A DNA stretch of 64,000 nucleotides from Anthracocystis setariae (GCA_928724745.1 CAKMXJ010000039.1:1178001-1242000), one strand, 5' to 3'. Shown: positions 36,238 to 46,569, numbered from the stretch's first letter. Notes: generated by a model not told the origin, from the letters alone. Translations and numbers: made by a program.

Positions 36238-39200
36238 CTACTCCTCCACCCTGTCTGACTGACCACTTGAGCCTGCAACCCTAGCATGCAACGCATACAC
36301 GGCCTTCCTAACATCCCTAAACCTCCTCGTCACATTGCCCTCGATAACAATCCTGCCGCGTCCCTGCTTCTGCACCGTAACCGCGTCCGCCCCGACACTC
36401 GACCCTGCAGGCGCACAAACCAGCATTCCCTCGCCCGCAAAGTCCGCCGCGAGTCGAAACGGTGCAGCCGCCAAAGAGGCTTTCAACGTCGACAGCTTGA
36501 GATCACCAATAAACAACGTGCCCTCCGCAGAGGCGGCGGAGGATCCGGATGTGCTCAGCTGGATCGCCTGGATACCTCGCTCTGTCAACTCGTCCAGGCG
36601 ATGCGGTACGAGGACGTGGTTAGCCTCGAGCGAGTTGACGAGTGCTTCCTGTTGAAGTTGCTGTGCGGTTTCGTCGCCCTCCTCCTGCTGCCCCACGCCA
36701 GCGTCGGTGATCTCCAGCACCGGAATCCCCCCACCCGCACCTTCAATCGATGCAGCCTTAACGGTAGCACGAACATGCGCCACTTCAAACTCCTCAAACC
36801 GACTCAACTCCATCCTCGCCAACAACGCCTCACCCAAACTGACCGTATACGAATTCGTCACCTGACCAATCTGCACCGTCTCCATCCACACGGGTGCGAA
36901 CACCTCGTTGGTGATCGATTTGATCGCCTCCAACGCGCGCGCCATATCCGCGCGCGTCTCCCGATCCCCATTTACCATCACCAGCCTCCTCGGATGCAAC
37001 TGCGGGATCAACGTCTTGAGCGCCCTCCCATCATTCAATCCGCTCATCTCGATAAACGCCACCCGACACCCTACGAGCACGTCGACGATCTCGGTGATGA
37101 ACTTGGACGGCACCGCCGCCGCCGCTCTCGCCTCTTCCTCGGCCGCCTTCCTCCGCTTCGCCTCAGCCGTCGCGTTGTCCGGGTTGGAGATCGGATCCGC
37201 CGATTCGGCCGCCTCGAGCGCCCTTCGACGCGACAACCATCGAGCCACATCAATGACTTCTCCAAACCCATCTACGAGTCGCTTGCGCTCGATCGCCGGG
37301 AACAGTCGGTAGCGAACTCCCAAGCCGAACGGACCCTCCTGTCCTCCCTTGGAGCCGAAGAACGACGTGGCTCGGCTAGCGTTGCCCTTCAGATAGATAT
37401 CGTACGACAGCTGGTTGGTGTCTGCTCCCTCCGCCCCTCCCGTTTCAGCAAACGCTGCGCCGTACGGACGTTTCCGGATAAGTCCACCCCCCGGCTCCCC
37501 ACCCTCGCCAGCAGTGCGCGCCACGTCGTACACATCCTCGCCCGCCCCGCCTTCGCCATCGGAACCCGAGTCCGAATCCGAATCCTGGTCCTCGTCAGCT
37601 TCAAGTCGTCTTCGCGATCGCGCCAGAAGCGCACGCTGCTGTGCGAGCCGATCGCGCTCCGCCTGTTCCGCTTCCAAATGCGCCCGAAGCTCGTCACCTT
37701 CGAGTGGCACCTTGCTCTTGAGCTCAAACCGAAGTGAAGCGTTTGGAACCACAGCTTCGCCGAGCTTGCCCTTGGTCCAAGCAAAGCCCTTGTTCTGGCG
37801 GGTGTTCCAGGCATCCCAAAGCTGACGACAGAGCGAGCCAGGTTCGCCTCTGGAGATGAGCACCACTACGTCGTTCGGATTCTGCGCGAATCGGGAAAGA
37901 AGTCGCCTCGACGGACCATGCGTCATGGAAGGCGGCGTAGCCAGCACGACTTTCGGCTGGTCTTGCGGGATGGCCTCATCCATCGCTTGCAGCGAGGAAA
38001 ACACTTTGACGTATTTAAAGTCGAGGGGTGAAGATGCCGCTGTTGGACGGGTGCCTCGTGGTGCTTTGTTGTGAAGTTTCGAAGCGTCTTGGTCTGCCTC
38101 GATGGTTTCGTTGGCCTTGGTGGCCCATTCGCGAGTCATCCATTCCATGTAGGTGCGAGAGCGTTCCATGACTTCCTTGCCTGTGCGACTGATGAGGCAC
38201 AGTGGGAAGCGCGCGTGTGGGTAGGCATATGCCCAATGCTGATCGAGCAACACCATAAGTTCGAGCAGTCGCGCGGACGCGTCGATGGGGAAGAGCACCG
38301 AGTTACCGGTTTGGATGGTGGTATGCACCAAGTTGATCAGCGCTGCATCGCGGTCCTTCCTACGCGTGTTTACAACGAGACCGCGTTCGATCTCAGTGAT
38401 GAGAAGGTCGGGGCGACGAACCGCGTCGGAACCGCTACCGCCTCCGGGAGCACCTGGGCCAGCTGCAGAGGAGGAAAGGAGGATGGTACCGTCGAGATGA
38501 CGCTCCCTGTTGTGGTTCCAATCGAGGGCAATGACGACAGTGCCTGATGTAGGGCTGCGAATCTTCCAGATAGCACCACCAAGCGAGTGGCCTGCATTGT
38601 AGGCTGTAAGAGTGAGCGCAGCGCATTTGCCTTCGAGATGGGTGGGCTGCATGTAGCGGATCGTCTTGATCTCTTCGAATGCATCCTCGACTTGATCCAC
38701 GGTTGCCAAACAACGACGTGTAAGAGTATCTTTCGAAAGGCTCGCTTCCTTGTCAATGTCGATTTCGCTGCGCCAAGTCTGGATGGCCTCGAGAACTGTG
38801 AGCTTCCCCATACTCTGCACTGGCATGGTGGCGTACACCTGGCAGCGCAGACCGAGCTTGGCGTGAGCATATGCGTAGAGGCCTAGATGATCGAGCGAGG
38901 AGTGGGAGAGAAGAACCAGGTCGATGGTGGGCGCAAGTTGGCGCAAGAGGGTGTCGAGTGGAGCGGCTCGAAGTTGATCGAGATCGAGCGAGGATTCGCG
39001 CTGCTGCGCCATGGAAGACGATTCGGCCAGGTCCTTTGGTGATTCGGAAGCATCCGCAACGATATCCAGGTGCTCAGCTCCAGTGAAGAGGAAGTCTTCG
39101 GGTGATCCGCAATCGATGAGGACGCGCACATCGTCCATCTGCAACAGATATGCAAGTGCCCGCGGTTGTTCTTGCTCGACAGCATCGTGCTCGAGTTTGG

Positions 39201-39264
39201 TGCGGATGCTCACATCGGACCCCGCCGAAGCGTAGGGCACCGAGAGAGCAAGAAAAGTGATCAT
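36238..39264 (-). CDS. CFT2: cleavage and polyadenylation specificity factor 100 kDa subunit
   Basis: 1008 residues from ATG 39264 (MITFLALSVPYASAG). This is CPSF100/Cft2, the catalytically inactive metallo-beta-lactamase partner of the CPSF73 endonuclease in pre-mRNA 3' processing. Evidence: the start ALAYLLQMDDVRVLIDCG, the degenerate metal loop LLSHSSLDHLGLYAYAHAKL, the motif VIALDWNHNRERHLDG, the beta-CASP region VLFPIDASARLLELMVLLDQ, and the C-terminal domain with RRLVMVNGDRETR. The metal-binding His residues of active members are replaced, as expected for CPSF100. An in-frame ATG at 39363 would add 33 residues; I prefer 39264 by the usual MITF start. An acidic, Gly-rich insertion lies in the middle. 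It shares a 424-base divergent spacer with CHS5. Confidence 0.92.
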   Translation of the reverse strand: MITFLALSVPYASAGSDVSIRTKLEHDAVEQEQPRALAYLLQMDDVRVLIDCGSPEDFLFTGAEHLDIVADASESPKDLAESSSMAQQRESSLDLDQLRAAPLDTLLRQLAPTIDLVLLSHSSLDHLGLYAYAHAKLGLRCQVYATMPVQSMGKLTVLEAIQTWRSEIDIDKEASLSKDTLTRRCLATVDQVEDAFEEIKTIRYMQPTHLEGKCAALTLTAYNAGHSLGGAIWKIRSPTSGTVVIALDWNHNRERHLDGTILLSSSAAGPGAPGGGSGSDAVRRPDLLITEIERGLVVNTRRKDRDAALINLVHTTIQTGNSVLFPIDASARLLELMVLLDQHWAYAYPHARFPLCLISRTGKEVMERSRTYMEWMTREWATKANETIEADQDASKLHNKAPRGTRPTAASSPLDFKYVKVFSSLQAMDEAIPQDQPKVVLATPPSMTHGPSRRLLSRFAQNPNDVVVLISRGEPGSLCRQLWDAWNTRQNKGFAWTKGKLGEAVVPNASLRFELKSKVPLEGDELRAHLEAEQAERDRLAQQRALLARSRRRLEADEDQDSDSDSGSDGEGGAGEDVYDVARTAGEGGEPGGGLIRKRPYGAAFAETGGAEGADTNQLSYDIYLKGNASRATSFFGSKGGQEGPFGLGVRYRLFPAIERKRLVDGFGEVIDVARWLSRRRALEAAESADPISNPDNATAEAKRRKAAEEEARAAAAVPSKFITEIVDVLVGCRVAFIEMSGLNDGRALKTLIPQLHPRRLVMVNGDRETRADMARALEAIKSITNEVFAPVWMETVQIGQVTNSYTVSLGEALLARMELSRFEEFEVAHVRATVKAASIEGAGGGIPVLEITDAGVGQQEEGDETAQQLQQEALVNSLEANHVLVPHRLDELTERGIQAIQLSTSGSSAASAEGTLFIGDLKLSTLKASLAAAPFRLAADFAGEGMLVCAPAGSSVGADAVTVQKQGRGRIVIEGNVTRRFRDVRKAVYALHARVAGSSGQSDRVEE

Positions 39265-39688
39265 GCCTCCACAGAGATGCGATGCGCGCTCGTTGATAGG
39301 CAGCCACACGACAAGTGCAGTAGGCAGTAGAGAGACAAGGTGACAAGATTCGATCGAGAGCATTGCTAAGCAGACAAGTCGAAATCGGTTCCGATCTTTT
39401 TTCGATATCTGCCAAATCCGCGTCTGTGCGTGTCGAGAAGAAATGGCTGGTTGGAATCGGGTTGGAATGGTTTAGATCATCGGCAATCGGGCACAAGTGA
39501 CGGCGCGTGGACGAGCCAGGCTGGCGGTTTTGATGCCGGGACCACTGAAACACCAACACCAAACCCAGCCCAGCGTAGACCTCTTCTCAATCTTCCATCT
39601 TCCATCTTTCGATCCTAGTTCGCGTCTGCTGCTTCACCCGCGAATTCGTCTCCCTGCAACTTGGCTTTCTCGAGAAGCTAGACACGGT
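39265..39688. promoter_or_regulatory. divergent promoter CFT2/CHS5
   Basis: A 424-base spacer between opposite start codons. No repeats; the CHS5 side is C/T-rich. Confidence 0.5.
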
Positions 39689-41164
39689 ATGTCGACACAC
39701 TACGTCGGTCAGATCGCGCCCAACTACATTCACTCCGCCATGCAGTCCAATAGCGAAGATGACTCTTTTACCTTCACCGTCGGCAAGCTCGATGCGGGCA
39801 TGGCGATTCTCATTGGTGAAAAGGCGTCGCTCATAGAGTTTCCTTCGCTTCTGCTCCCGCCAGGCGTCTCTTCAGGAAGTGTCGTCAACATTCGTGTCCT
39901 GCGCAATGACCAGCAGGAACGCCGTTACCGGGATGAGTTTGATCAGCTCCAGGAAGATATTCTACACACATTCGGTCAGCAGTCCCCCAAGGCACCTGCG
40001 CTTCGACTGCGAAACGTCACGCAGACTTCAGTCACTCTGGAATGGGACCGTCTCACCCTCGCCACGGCCACCTTGCTATCGCTCGATATCTACCGCAACG
40101 GTCAACGCCTCGCTCCCATCCCCAACCCATTGCACAACACATCCACCAAGCTGTCCGGTCTCGACGTCAATGCGGAATACACGTTCCATCTCGTAATGAA
40201 GACCACCGCCGGAACTTTCTCGTCGCCCATCATCAAGACTCGCACGCATACCATCAACGACACGTCGGGTATCTCGGTGTGCTTTGGCCACGTGCAAGAT
40301 GGTGAAATGCTGCAAGCGGCCAAGAAGGCGCTCACCAACATGCACGCCAAGTTCAACGATCGCATCCAGATCGACACCACCCACTACATCTGTACCGATC
40401 CAAGGAACCCAGGCGATGTCAATGCGGCTCCGGAAAGTCAGGGGAGTGGATACGTCAAGGCGATGCAGTTGAGCATTCCGGCGGTGTTGCCGCACTGGAT
40501 CTTTGCTTGTCATGAGCAGAAAAAGATGGTGGGCATTTCGCCGTTCTATCTGGATCAGGATCCGCCGAATGCAAGTACGATCAGGCAGACGATCGATCGT
40601 GTGCTGGGCAAGGAAGCTGCATCCGCCTCAGCATCGGCGGCGACGGCGGTGTCGGTTTCGGCAGCTGGACCAAGTAGCGAAGTTGACGGGGCTTCGAGGA
40701 TGACCACACCGCCACCACCTTTGGAGAAGGACACGCAGCCGTCGAGTCCTGTCAAGGAGGCGGCGGTCGACGAGGAGCCCAAGACTGGTGCGGTGCCTTC
40801 GGATGCCGACCAGGCTCCAATCAACGGTGCTCAACTCTCGGAAAATCAGCACGTCGCTGAAACTGAGCCAACACCACCCCCCACGATCATCACCACCTCG
40901 GCGCCATCCGAAGACGAAGACGAAGACACACCCGCCGAATACACGGCCACATCACAAGACAAACATGACTCCACTACTATCACTACAACGATGGCTACGC
41001 CCGTCGCCCCACCCCAAGTCATCATCACCCCAACCGAATCGCAAGAACAAGTCGCATCCACACCCTTTGAGGATGACAATGATGACGATGATGCAGAAGA
41101 CGAAATGGACGAAGTCAGCCTCGGAGGAGCCGCCGAAAACAGTCAAGAAGACCAACCTCGATAA
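39689..41164 (+). CDS. CHS5: Chs5, exomer scaffold subunit
   Basis: 491 residues from ATG 39689. Chs5 is the core of exomer, which sorts chitin synthase III and a few other cargoes from the trans-Golgi to the surface. The domain order fits: an N-terminal segment FTFTVGKLDAGMAILIGEKA used for ChAP binding and dimerisation, a fibronectin III domain (about 95-185) with VTLEWDRLTLA, and a BRCT domain (about 190-290) ending AVLPHWIFACHEQKKM. The tail is acidic, Pro/Thr-rich and disordered, ending in a run of Asp and Glu; in yeast the tail binds Arf1 and membranes. A second ATG at 39740 (MQSNSEDD) lies closer to the conserved part and could be the real start. Confidence 0.9.
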   Translation: MSTHYVGQIAPNYIHSAMQSNSEDDSFTFTVGKLDAGMAILIGEKASLIEFPSLLLPPGVSSGSVVNIRVLRNDQQERRYRDEFDQLQEDILHTFGQQSPKAPALRLRNVTQTSVTLEWDRLTLATATLLSLDIYRNGQRLAPIPNPLHNTSTKLSGLDVNAEYTFHLVMKTTAGTFSSPIIKTRTHTINDTSGISVCFGHVQDGEMLQAAKKALTNMHAKFNDRIQIDTTHYICTDPRNPGDVNAAPESQGSGYVKAMQLSIPAVLPHWIFACHEQKKMVGISPFYLDQDPPNASTIRQTIDRVLGKEAASASASAATAVSVSAAGPSSEVDGASRMTTPPPPLEKDTQPSSPVKEAAVDEEPKTGAVPSDADQAPINGAQLSENQHVAETEPTPPPTIITTSAPSEDEDEDTPAEYTATSQDKHDSTTITTTMATPVAPPQVIITPTESQEQVASTPFEDDNDDDDAEDEMDEVSLGGAAENSQEDQPR

Positions 41165-41342
41165 ATTCCCCACTCTACTCATCTCATTTCGTCACCAATT
41201 TGCACCCGCACACATCCTGCTCGACCGGACTGAATAAGTAAAAGTGCCTTTGAAAGAGATAACAATGGGTATCGTGAGATCCAACACCAACACATGAGCA
41301 AGGTCCTTAAACCCGTAAACTGTCGCGACGATAATGAGGTCG

Positions 41343-41381
41343 AGCAGCAGCAGCAGCAGCAGCAGTAGCAGCAGTAGCAGC
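41343..41381. repeat. (CAG)n microsatellite
   Basis: CAG units with two TAG interruptions, lying between the convergent stops of CHS5 (41164) and the F-box gene (41386). It is outside both coding regions. Confidence 0.9.
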
Positions 41382-41385
41382 AACG

Positions 41386-42297
41386 TTACTCCCACAAGCC
41401 GCCATCGTTTGCGGCGCCCGTCTTGACACCACCCTTCTCCCTCTTGCCCTTAAACTTGCCGCCTTTGGAACCGGACTTGTAGTAATCTCGCATCTCCTGT
41501 TTCGACCACTGCGCATCGTCCTCTTCCTTCCACTGCTGCATCCTTGCCTCGTGGGTGGTCATGATGCCTGCGTCCTGCAATTTCTGCGTTCGCGAAGGCG
41601 TCACCGTGCCCGAGCCGGGCAACGATTCGGCTCTGGCAGCATCCTTGGCTTCGATCCTCTTCTGTTTGCCATACTGTGTTTTCCAGTCGGTTTTGCTTTC
41701 ACGACGCGTCCACTTTGCGCCTCCGCTGCCCCAAGCGGGAAGCGGCGATAGCGCGGAATCGAGCGATGTGGACGAGTAGGCATGTTGGTAGTGACGGTAC
41801 CAGCAGAAGTTTAGGGTTGCAGACCGACGCCAGCGTTTGCATACGCCGGAACACGCGAGTAACGACTCGACGGGTAGTTGGAGGAAGATGTGTTGTGCGA
41901 TCTCGTTGGTTAGCGAGCGGAGCGGGTCAGTGGCGCTGCGTTTGGAAGAGTTGCGTTTCTTGGTGGAGGATGAATCGCGCAGCTTGCTTACGCCGGTGGT
42001 TCGTTTGGTGGATGAGGAGGCGTTGTCCGCGTCGGATTCAAAGTCGGTGGTATCGGTTTCGACAGCTGCGAGGCGCGAAGATGAATGGGCACGAGTGGGG
42101 GATGCGGGTCGACTACGTTCGAGCGGTGTTGCAGATGCAGTGGCTGGGACGGATTGGACGGTGACGAGCTCGTCGTCGGTGTCGACTTGTTCCCAATCGT
42201 TGAGGCCTTCTTTGGTGTCGGCACTGTCGTTGGAAGTGCCCAGAGTGGCATTGGCTAGCCGCGAGCTAAGCACACTTTGGAGAAGGTTGGACATCAT
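41386..42297 (-). CDS. F-box protein
   Basis: 303 residues from ATG 42297 (MMSNLLQSV); the longer frame upstream does not begin with a better candidate. An F-box at about 127-165 (LRSLTNEIAQHIFLQLPVES, then SGVCKRWRRSA) binds Skp1, so the protein is probably a substrate adaptor of an SCF ubiquitin ligase. Upstream is a Ser/Thr-rich disordered region. Downstream, residues about 165-303 are charged, with WYRHYQHAY right after the F-box and a Lys/Gly-rich C-terminus GGKFKGKREKGG; no WD40 or LRR substrate module is seen. The presence of Ubc12, needed to activate SCF cullins, 27 kb away is coincidental as far as I can tell. Confidence 0.8.
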   Translation of the reverse strand: MMSNLLQSVLSSRLANATLGTSNDSADTKEGLNDWEQVDTDDELVTVQSVPATASATPLERSRPASPTRAHSSSRLAAVETDTTDFESDADNASSSTKRTTGVSKLRDSSSTKKRNSSKRSATDPLRSLTNEIAQHIFLQLPVESLLACSGVCKRWRRSATLNFCWYRHYQHAYSSTSLDSALSPLPAWGSGGAKWTRRESKTDWKTQYGKQKRIEAKDAARAESLPGSGTVTPSRTQKLQDAGIMTTHEARMQQWKEEDDAQWSKQEMRDYYKSGSKGGKFKGKREKGGVKTGAANDGGLWE

Positions 42298-42897
42298 GGA
42301 AGAGCGCGGTTTGAGAGTTGACCAGCAGAATCGTCGAAGTGAAGGTGGTGATATGGTCAGAAAGATGGATGATATACGGTATGCAGGGTCTGTTGATAGA
42401 GTATAATCCACTGTCGAGCCGTTGAGTTGCGGAGGTGGTGGAGCCTTTTTGAGCAGTTTAAGCGCGTGCTTGGACTGAGCTCGAGTCAAGTCACAGTCAC
42501 AGTCACACTCGGACTGACTCCGACACGCCACAGACTCAGAAGAGCCCAACCGATGGAACCATGAAAAGCTCAGTCGCTGCAACCTCGAAATTTGTCTCCA
42601 ACCCCAAAAACACGGAGCGCCTCCACAAACGAGCCCGACATCGACAGACAGGTCTGTGCACGTTAACGTCAGAGGAGTATGCGCGCTTTGCAGCGTTGAT
42701 TGAATATGCTCTGTGTGTGTGCTTCGACATGGACCAAGTAGCTTGGCTTGGCTTGGCTCTCACATCTATGTCGCCTCCAACACAAAGTCGCTAGCCGTAC
42801 AGTACGATTCAGAATGCAATCTTTTGCGGTTGGTTCGACATTCGGATGAAGTTCTGATACCGTTGAGCTGCTACGACGTGGCTCGTACCACCTCAGG
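42298..42897. promoter_or_regulatory. divergent promoter between F-box and MBL-fold genes
   Basis: A 600-base spacer with no supported gene. A short repeat AGTCACAGTC ACAGTCACAC lies near 42488-42509. Confidence 0.5.
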
Positions 42898-43833
42898 ATG
42901 GTGGCAGTCGAGCTGCAAAAGCTCAACGGCGATACTTCGTGGCTCTTTCGTCTTCCCAGGCACGATCAAGACCAAGCAGCAACCTTCTACAATCTCGTCG
43001 TAGATCCATGGCTGGATGCTACACCACAGACCGATGGCGCATCCATCTTCTCTCGCCAAACACGAATCGAGCCCGCCGCGTTCTCCTCACTCGCCCAGCT
43101 CGATGATTGGCTGCGCTCCCAACCCCAAGCGGGCCAGGTAGATGCGGTTCTTCTGAGCCACCCTTTCACCGACCATTTGCATCCCGAGACCATCACGGAC
43201 AAATCCTCCTTAGACGTTCTCAAGCGCGCCCTTATTTTCACGACCAACGACTCCCTCGCCGCTCTCCGCTCGCTCAAACTTCCGCTCGACTCATCCAGAG
43301 TCGTCAACTTGCAGTCCTATGCAGTCAAGCAAGATGCCGACCAATCCGTCCACCTTCCCATCGGCATCTCGATCGAGCATCTCCAAGCAAGCGACTGGGC
43401 TCTCTCTCCTGCCTGGGCCAAACTACACTCGGGTCTGCTCATCTCCTGCACCAACAGCACCAACCCCACTCACATCCTATACTCTCCACATGGGATCACG
43501 TCAACATCGCTACCCCCAAACTTCGTCACTCACGCGCCTTCTGAGACCGAACGTAGAGTGCTCATCCATAGCTTCGACCGCCAAACGCTCCCCTTGATCG
43601 GCATCGTATCGTGTGGCCTACCAAACGTGCTCGATCTCATCCCTACCTACAAACCCACTTTGGTCCTCGCCACACACGACGAACACAAACGCGCGCAAGG
43701 CATCGTCGCCCACCTCCTCCATCGTCAACCCTTCCCACTCCAGACAGCCATCCAACTAGTCAACCAATCCTCCCCCTCACCGGGCTGCGTCTTGAAACAG
43801 CTAGCTCCCAGCGAATCCATTCGCATCACCTAA
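42898..43833 (+). CDS. metallo-beta-lactamase-fold protein
   Basis: 311 residues. The start region TFYNLVVDPWLDATPQTDG and the segment VDAVLLSHPFTDHLHPETI fit the MBL fold. The family's H-x-H-x-D-H metal loop is reduced here to S-H-P-F-T-D-H, so the first metal site may be incomplete. Later blocks LHSGLLISCTN and THILYSPHGITS fit the central strands, and VLATHDEHKRAQGI may supply a distal His. Similar uncharacterised proteins occur in many fungi. Substrate unknown. It converges with ARPC2, the two stops being 132 bases apart. Confidence 0.7.
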   Translation: MVAVELQKLNGDTSWLFRLPRHDQDQAATFYNLVVDPWLDATPQTDGASIFSRQTRIEPAAFSSLAQLDDWLRSQPQAGQVDAVLLSHPFTDHLHPETITDKSSLDVLKRALIFTTNDSLAALRSLKLPLDSSRVVNLQSYAVKQDADQSVHLPIGISIEHLQASDWALSPAWAKLHSGLLISCTNSTNPTHILYSPHGITSTSLPPNFVTHAPSETERRVLIHSFDRQTLPLIGIVSCGLPNVLDLIPTYKPTLVLATHDEHKRAQGIVAHLLHRQPFPLQTAIQLVNQSSPSPGCVLKQLAPSESIRIT

Positions 43834-43965
43834 TCCCTTGAATATGCTCAAGTGTCTGTAATTCATCCGACCACACACATACCAAAGCCTAATCCAAGCA
43901 ACATGTAACTGGACTTCTCCATTGCATAGTGAAATTAGGGCAAGAGAATTTGGTACTGGACCGCT

Positions 43966-44907
43966 TCACGCACGACGGAAGGTCCTACCGCTCGCGGTCT
44001 TCCTCTCCTTTTCGGCAAGCTCCGGCTTAGCCCTGTTGAGCACCTTGAGGAACTCAGCCACCCTATGACGCATCCTACTATGCATGTACGCCTTGCTGCA
44101 CTTGATATGGTAGTGCAGATAGTCTTCGAACAGCTGAATCCTCGAGATGGTACCCGCCATGATATCCGCATTGGCAAAGTGTCTTGGGAACAGGACAAAC
44201 GTGACGTAGCCAACATCGTCTCCCTTGCTGAGACCGGGAACGTTGCGTACTTCCAGAGGTGGTTCGCGATTCGAGTACAGCACCTGCGGAGCGTTTTGGA
44301 TCGAAGGTTGACGACGTGCATCCACGAATTCCTGCAAAAACACCTTGCCAATGATCTTGTCCGTTTCCTCCTTGAACGTGGTGGAGAATACCACGGTGAC
44401 ACGGTCGACCGACGGGATCACGTAGATCGCTTCGCCTTCACGGTAGTTGATCGACATCACCTCGGTGCCGTGCTCCACCTTGGCTCCGGAACCAGCGTCC
44501 GATTCGGACTCCATCTGTTTCTGCATGGCAAATGCTCGTTCAAAGGGGGCAGCCATCGCATGACGCTTGAGAAGCGAAACGTTGTGGATGAGCGCATCGC
44601 GTTCGGGCCCAGCCGCGGGTACTTTGACAAGATCAAATTCCAGAGTGATGCTGTATTCGGGCTCAGTTGCGTCGCGGATCCACGACCCGTACTCGCGCTT
44701 GAGCACATCCTGGGCACCAGCCTGAACCAGCTCGGACCAGCATCGAATGTCCATCGAAAGCGTGATGGGTCCGGCTTTGCTGGTGGATTCAAGATGATAT
44801 GCAACGCCGTCAAAGTCGGTAAACGTCTGGTCCACCGAGGATGGCTTGTCGAACTTTTGGGTCAACACATCCCGGATGATCATGTTTTCGGCTTCTAGCA
44901 TAATCAT
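43966..44907 (-). CDS. ARC35: Arp2/3 complex subunit ARPC2 (34 kDa)
   Basis: 313 residues from ATG 44907. ARPC2 forms, with ARPC4, the backbone of the Arp2/3 complex that nucleates branched actin, used in fungi for endocytic patches. Features match the family: the start MIMLEAENMIIRDVLTQKF, DFDGVAYHLES, the central TVVFSTTFKEETDKIIGKVF followed by QEFVDARR, and DVGYVTFVLFPRHF. The C-terminal part has YLHYHIKCSKAYMHSRMRHR. Length is close to the usual 300. No intron required. The symbol is the yeast name of the orthologue, assigned by family recognition. Confidence 0.93.
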   Translation of the reverse strand: MIMLEAENMIIRDVLTQKFDKPSSVDQTFTDFDGVAYHLESTSKAGPITLSMDIRCWSELVQAGAQDVLKREYGSWIRDATEPEYSITLEFDLVKVPAAGPERDALIHNVSLLKRHAMAAPFERAFAMQKQMESESDAGSGAKVEHGTEVMSINYREGEAIYVIPSVDRVTVVFSTTFKEETDKIIGKVFLQEFVDARRQPSIQNAPQVLYSNREPPLEVRNVPGLSKGDDVGYVTFVLFPRHFANADIMAGTISRIQLFEDYLHYHIKCSKAYMHSRMRHRVAEFLKVLNRAKPELAEKERKTASGRTFRRA

Positions 44908-45283
44908 TTTGGCGGTAAGATAGGGGGGGAGGGAGGGCGAGACTAGACCGATGGATGATCGCGAAGGAGCCTAAAGAAGAGTCGCTGCTTGAGTTGGACG
45001 ATGTGAGGAAAGATCCAATGAGCTATCTAGTCGAACGAGTTTGTTACTCGATCCAGCTGAGTCCGTGCGCCGAGACAAGTAGAGCCTGTGGGATGCACAG
45101 AGGACGGTGTTGCAACCGAGTGTCCCCGTGCTGTAGTGCAATTGGTTGCAGGAGGTGGGAAGAAGATAGCGTCAAGGAGATGGATGCAAGAAAGGCGAAT
45201 GATGATACGATGACAGGATTGCAAGAGTGGACGATGCGTCGACGAAGTGTTCCTCCTGGCTGGTTGGTTGGCTGTGCGCTGTT

Positions 45284-45315
<32 letters not shown>

Positions 45316-45789
45316 GAGTTGAGGATCGTTCGGACTGTTTTTGAATGACTGACCGATTCAAACCGCACCGCATCGCTCAATATGACCGATTTCGACCCTC
45401 ACGGATCATCGGTCTGTGCGCCCTCTCAGCCCAAATTGGCAACGCGATTATTTCCACCTCCAATTTTCTCGCCCGAGTTGTTTTCGCCTTCCTCCACTCC
45501 ACTTCACTCGACTCCAAACTCAACATTATCCCTCATACTGTAAAAAGCGGCCAACACAAAGTGTTGTAGTTGGCAGCCGTTCCCTACGATGGAGAGGAGA
45601 GTATGTCCGTGTCCAGACCTTATACGATGAGATAATAGCATGCGTAACGAATGTTACAGATGTGCAACTGGCGTCCCCCTGGTTCAAGCAATCCTAAGGT
45701 TGGGCGGTGGTCAAGTGTGAAAAGGTCATGGGTATACGATTGTCCTTTGGCCTGTGGACTACATTATATGATTTCAAGGCTGCTTTGCT
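44908..45789. other. intergenic with TG microsatellite
   Basis: Upstream of ARPC2 and downstream of the acidic protein gene. (TG)14 at 45288-45315. No supported gene. Confidence 0.6.
45288..45315. repeat. (TG)14 microsatellite
   Basis: Perfect 28-base dinucleotide repeat about 380 bases upstream of the ARPC2 start. Confidence 0.95.
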
Positions 45790-46569
45790 CTAGTCAAAGT
45801 CGACCTCATCATCACCCTCATCGAGATCCTCGATATCTCCATCGAGATCCACTGCATCTTCTTCCTCCTGAAACGCTGCCTGTCGTTCTAGCTGGCTTCT
45901 CGCTGCCTCTGCTGCAGCCGCTGCTCGATTTGCTTCGGCCTCAGCATCTCTCGCCCTTCTCTCCGCCTCGGCCACCTGTCTCTGGTTCAATTCCGCTTGC
46001 ACATGCCCCGTATGTCCACCCACAAACATACCAGCTCCCCCCTCACCTTCCCCCAACACTGAACCCTCCCCTTCTATCCCCAGCACTGCTCCATCCGCAC
46101 CCATCGACATGCCGGCATCGACGGCGCTCATACCCGCTCTCCTCCCATCATCCTCCTCGTTCGACAATTCCTCCTCCCTCATCGTGCGTCGTCTTCCTAT
46201 TTGCACGATATACCTCTCCCCGAATCGAACCATTTGGTACTTGCCCACTTCGATGGATTCCTCGAGATCCGACAGCTGATCTGCATCCGCCGAACTGCCG
46301 ATGGGTGGATAGCCTTTGAGAGCGCGAAGAAGTCGGGCTTGTTCGGAACTCTTGGTGCGGGGTGGCAGGTGATCCGAGCGCGTAGATTGGCGGATGAGGC
46401 GACGTTGTACGGCAGCTTGACGCGCGGGGGTTAGTTGGGTGCTAGGTCCAGCTTGCGCATTGGCGGCGTCGTGGTGGGTTGGTTCCGGGCTGGGCGAGCG
46501 CGACCACGCTCGCTTGGAAGGATGCGAAGCATAGTCCCACAGCGCGTTGATCGGTGGCAGATACGACAT
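45790..46569 (-). CDS. uncharacterised acidic coiled-coil protein
   Basis: 259 residues from ATG 46569. N-terminus MSYLPPINALWDYASHP, then a charged middle with KYQMVRFGERYIVQIGRRRT (about 111-130). A Gly-rich linker follows, then an Ala/Glu/Arg coiled coil (about 195-235, with AEAERRARDAEAEANRAA), and an end made almost only of Asp, Glu and Val. The order Pro-Ile-Asn-Ala-Leu-Trp near the start plus the FG-containing basic segment faintly recalls fungal Apc15-type proteins with an acidic tail, but this is a weak impression. Function not assigned. Codon use and the clean ATG make it a likely real gene. Confidence 0.65.
   Translation of the reverse strand: MSYLPPINALWDYASHPSKRAWSRSPSPEPTHHDAANAQAGPSTQLTPARQAAVQRRLIRQSTRSDHLPPRTKSSEQARLLRALKGYPPIGSSADADQLSDLEESIEVGKYQMVRFGERYIVQIGRRRTMREEELSNEEDDGRRAGMSAVDAGMSMGADGAVLGIEGEGSVLGEGEGGAGMFVGGHTGHVQAELNQRQVAEAERRARDAEAEANRAAAAAEAARSQLERQAAFQEEEDAVDLDGDIEDLDEGDDEVDFD

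Noticed and set aside
36286..37737. A 483-codon plus-strand frame opposite CFT2
   Set aside because: Antisense to the conserved C-terminal half of CPSF100; Arg/His-rich composition typical of a shadow frame.
41343..41381. CAG repeat as a polyglutamine tract of the F-box protein or Chs5
   Set aside because: It lies downstream of both convergent stop codons, so it is not translated in either gene.
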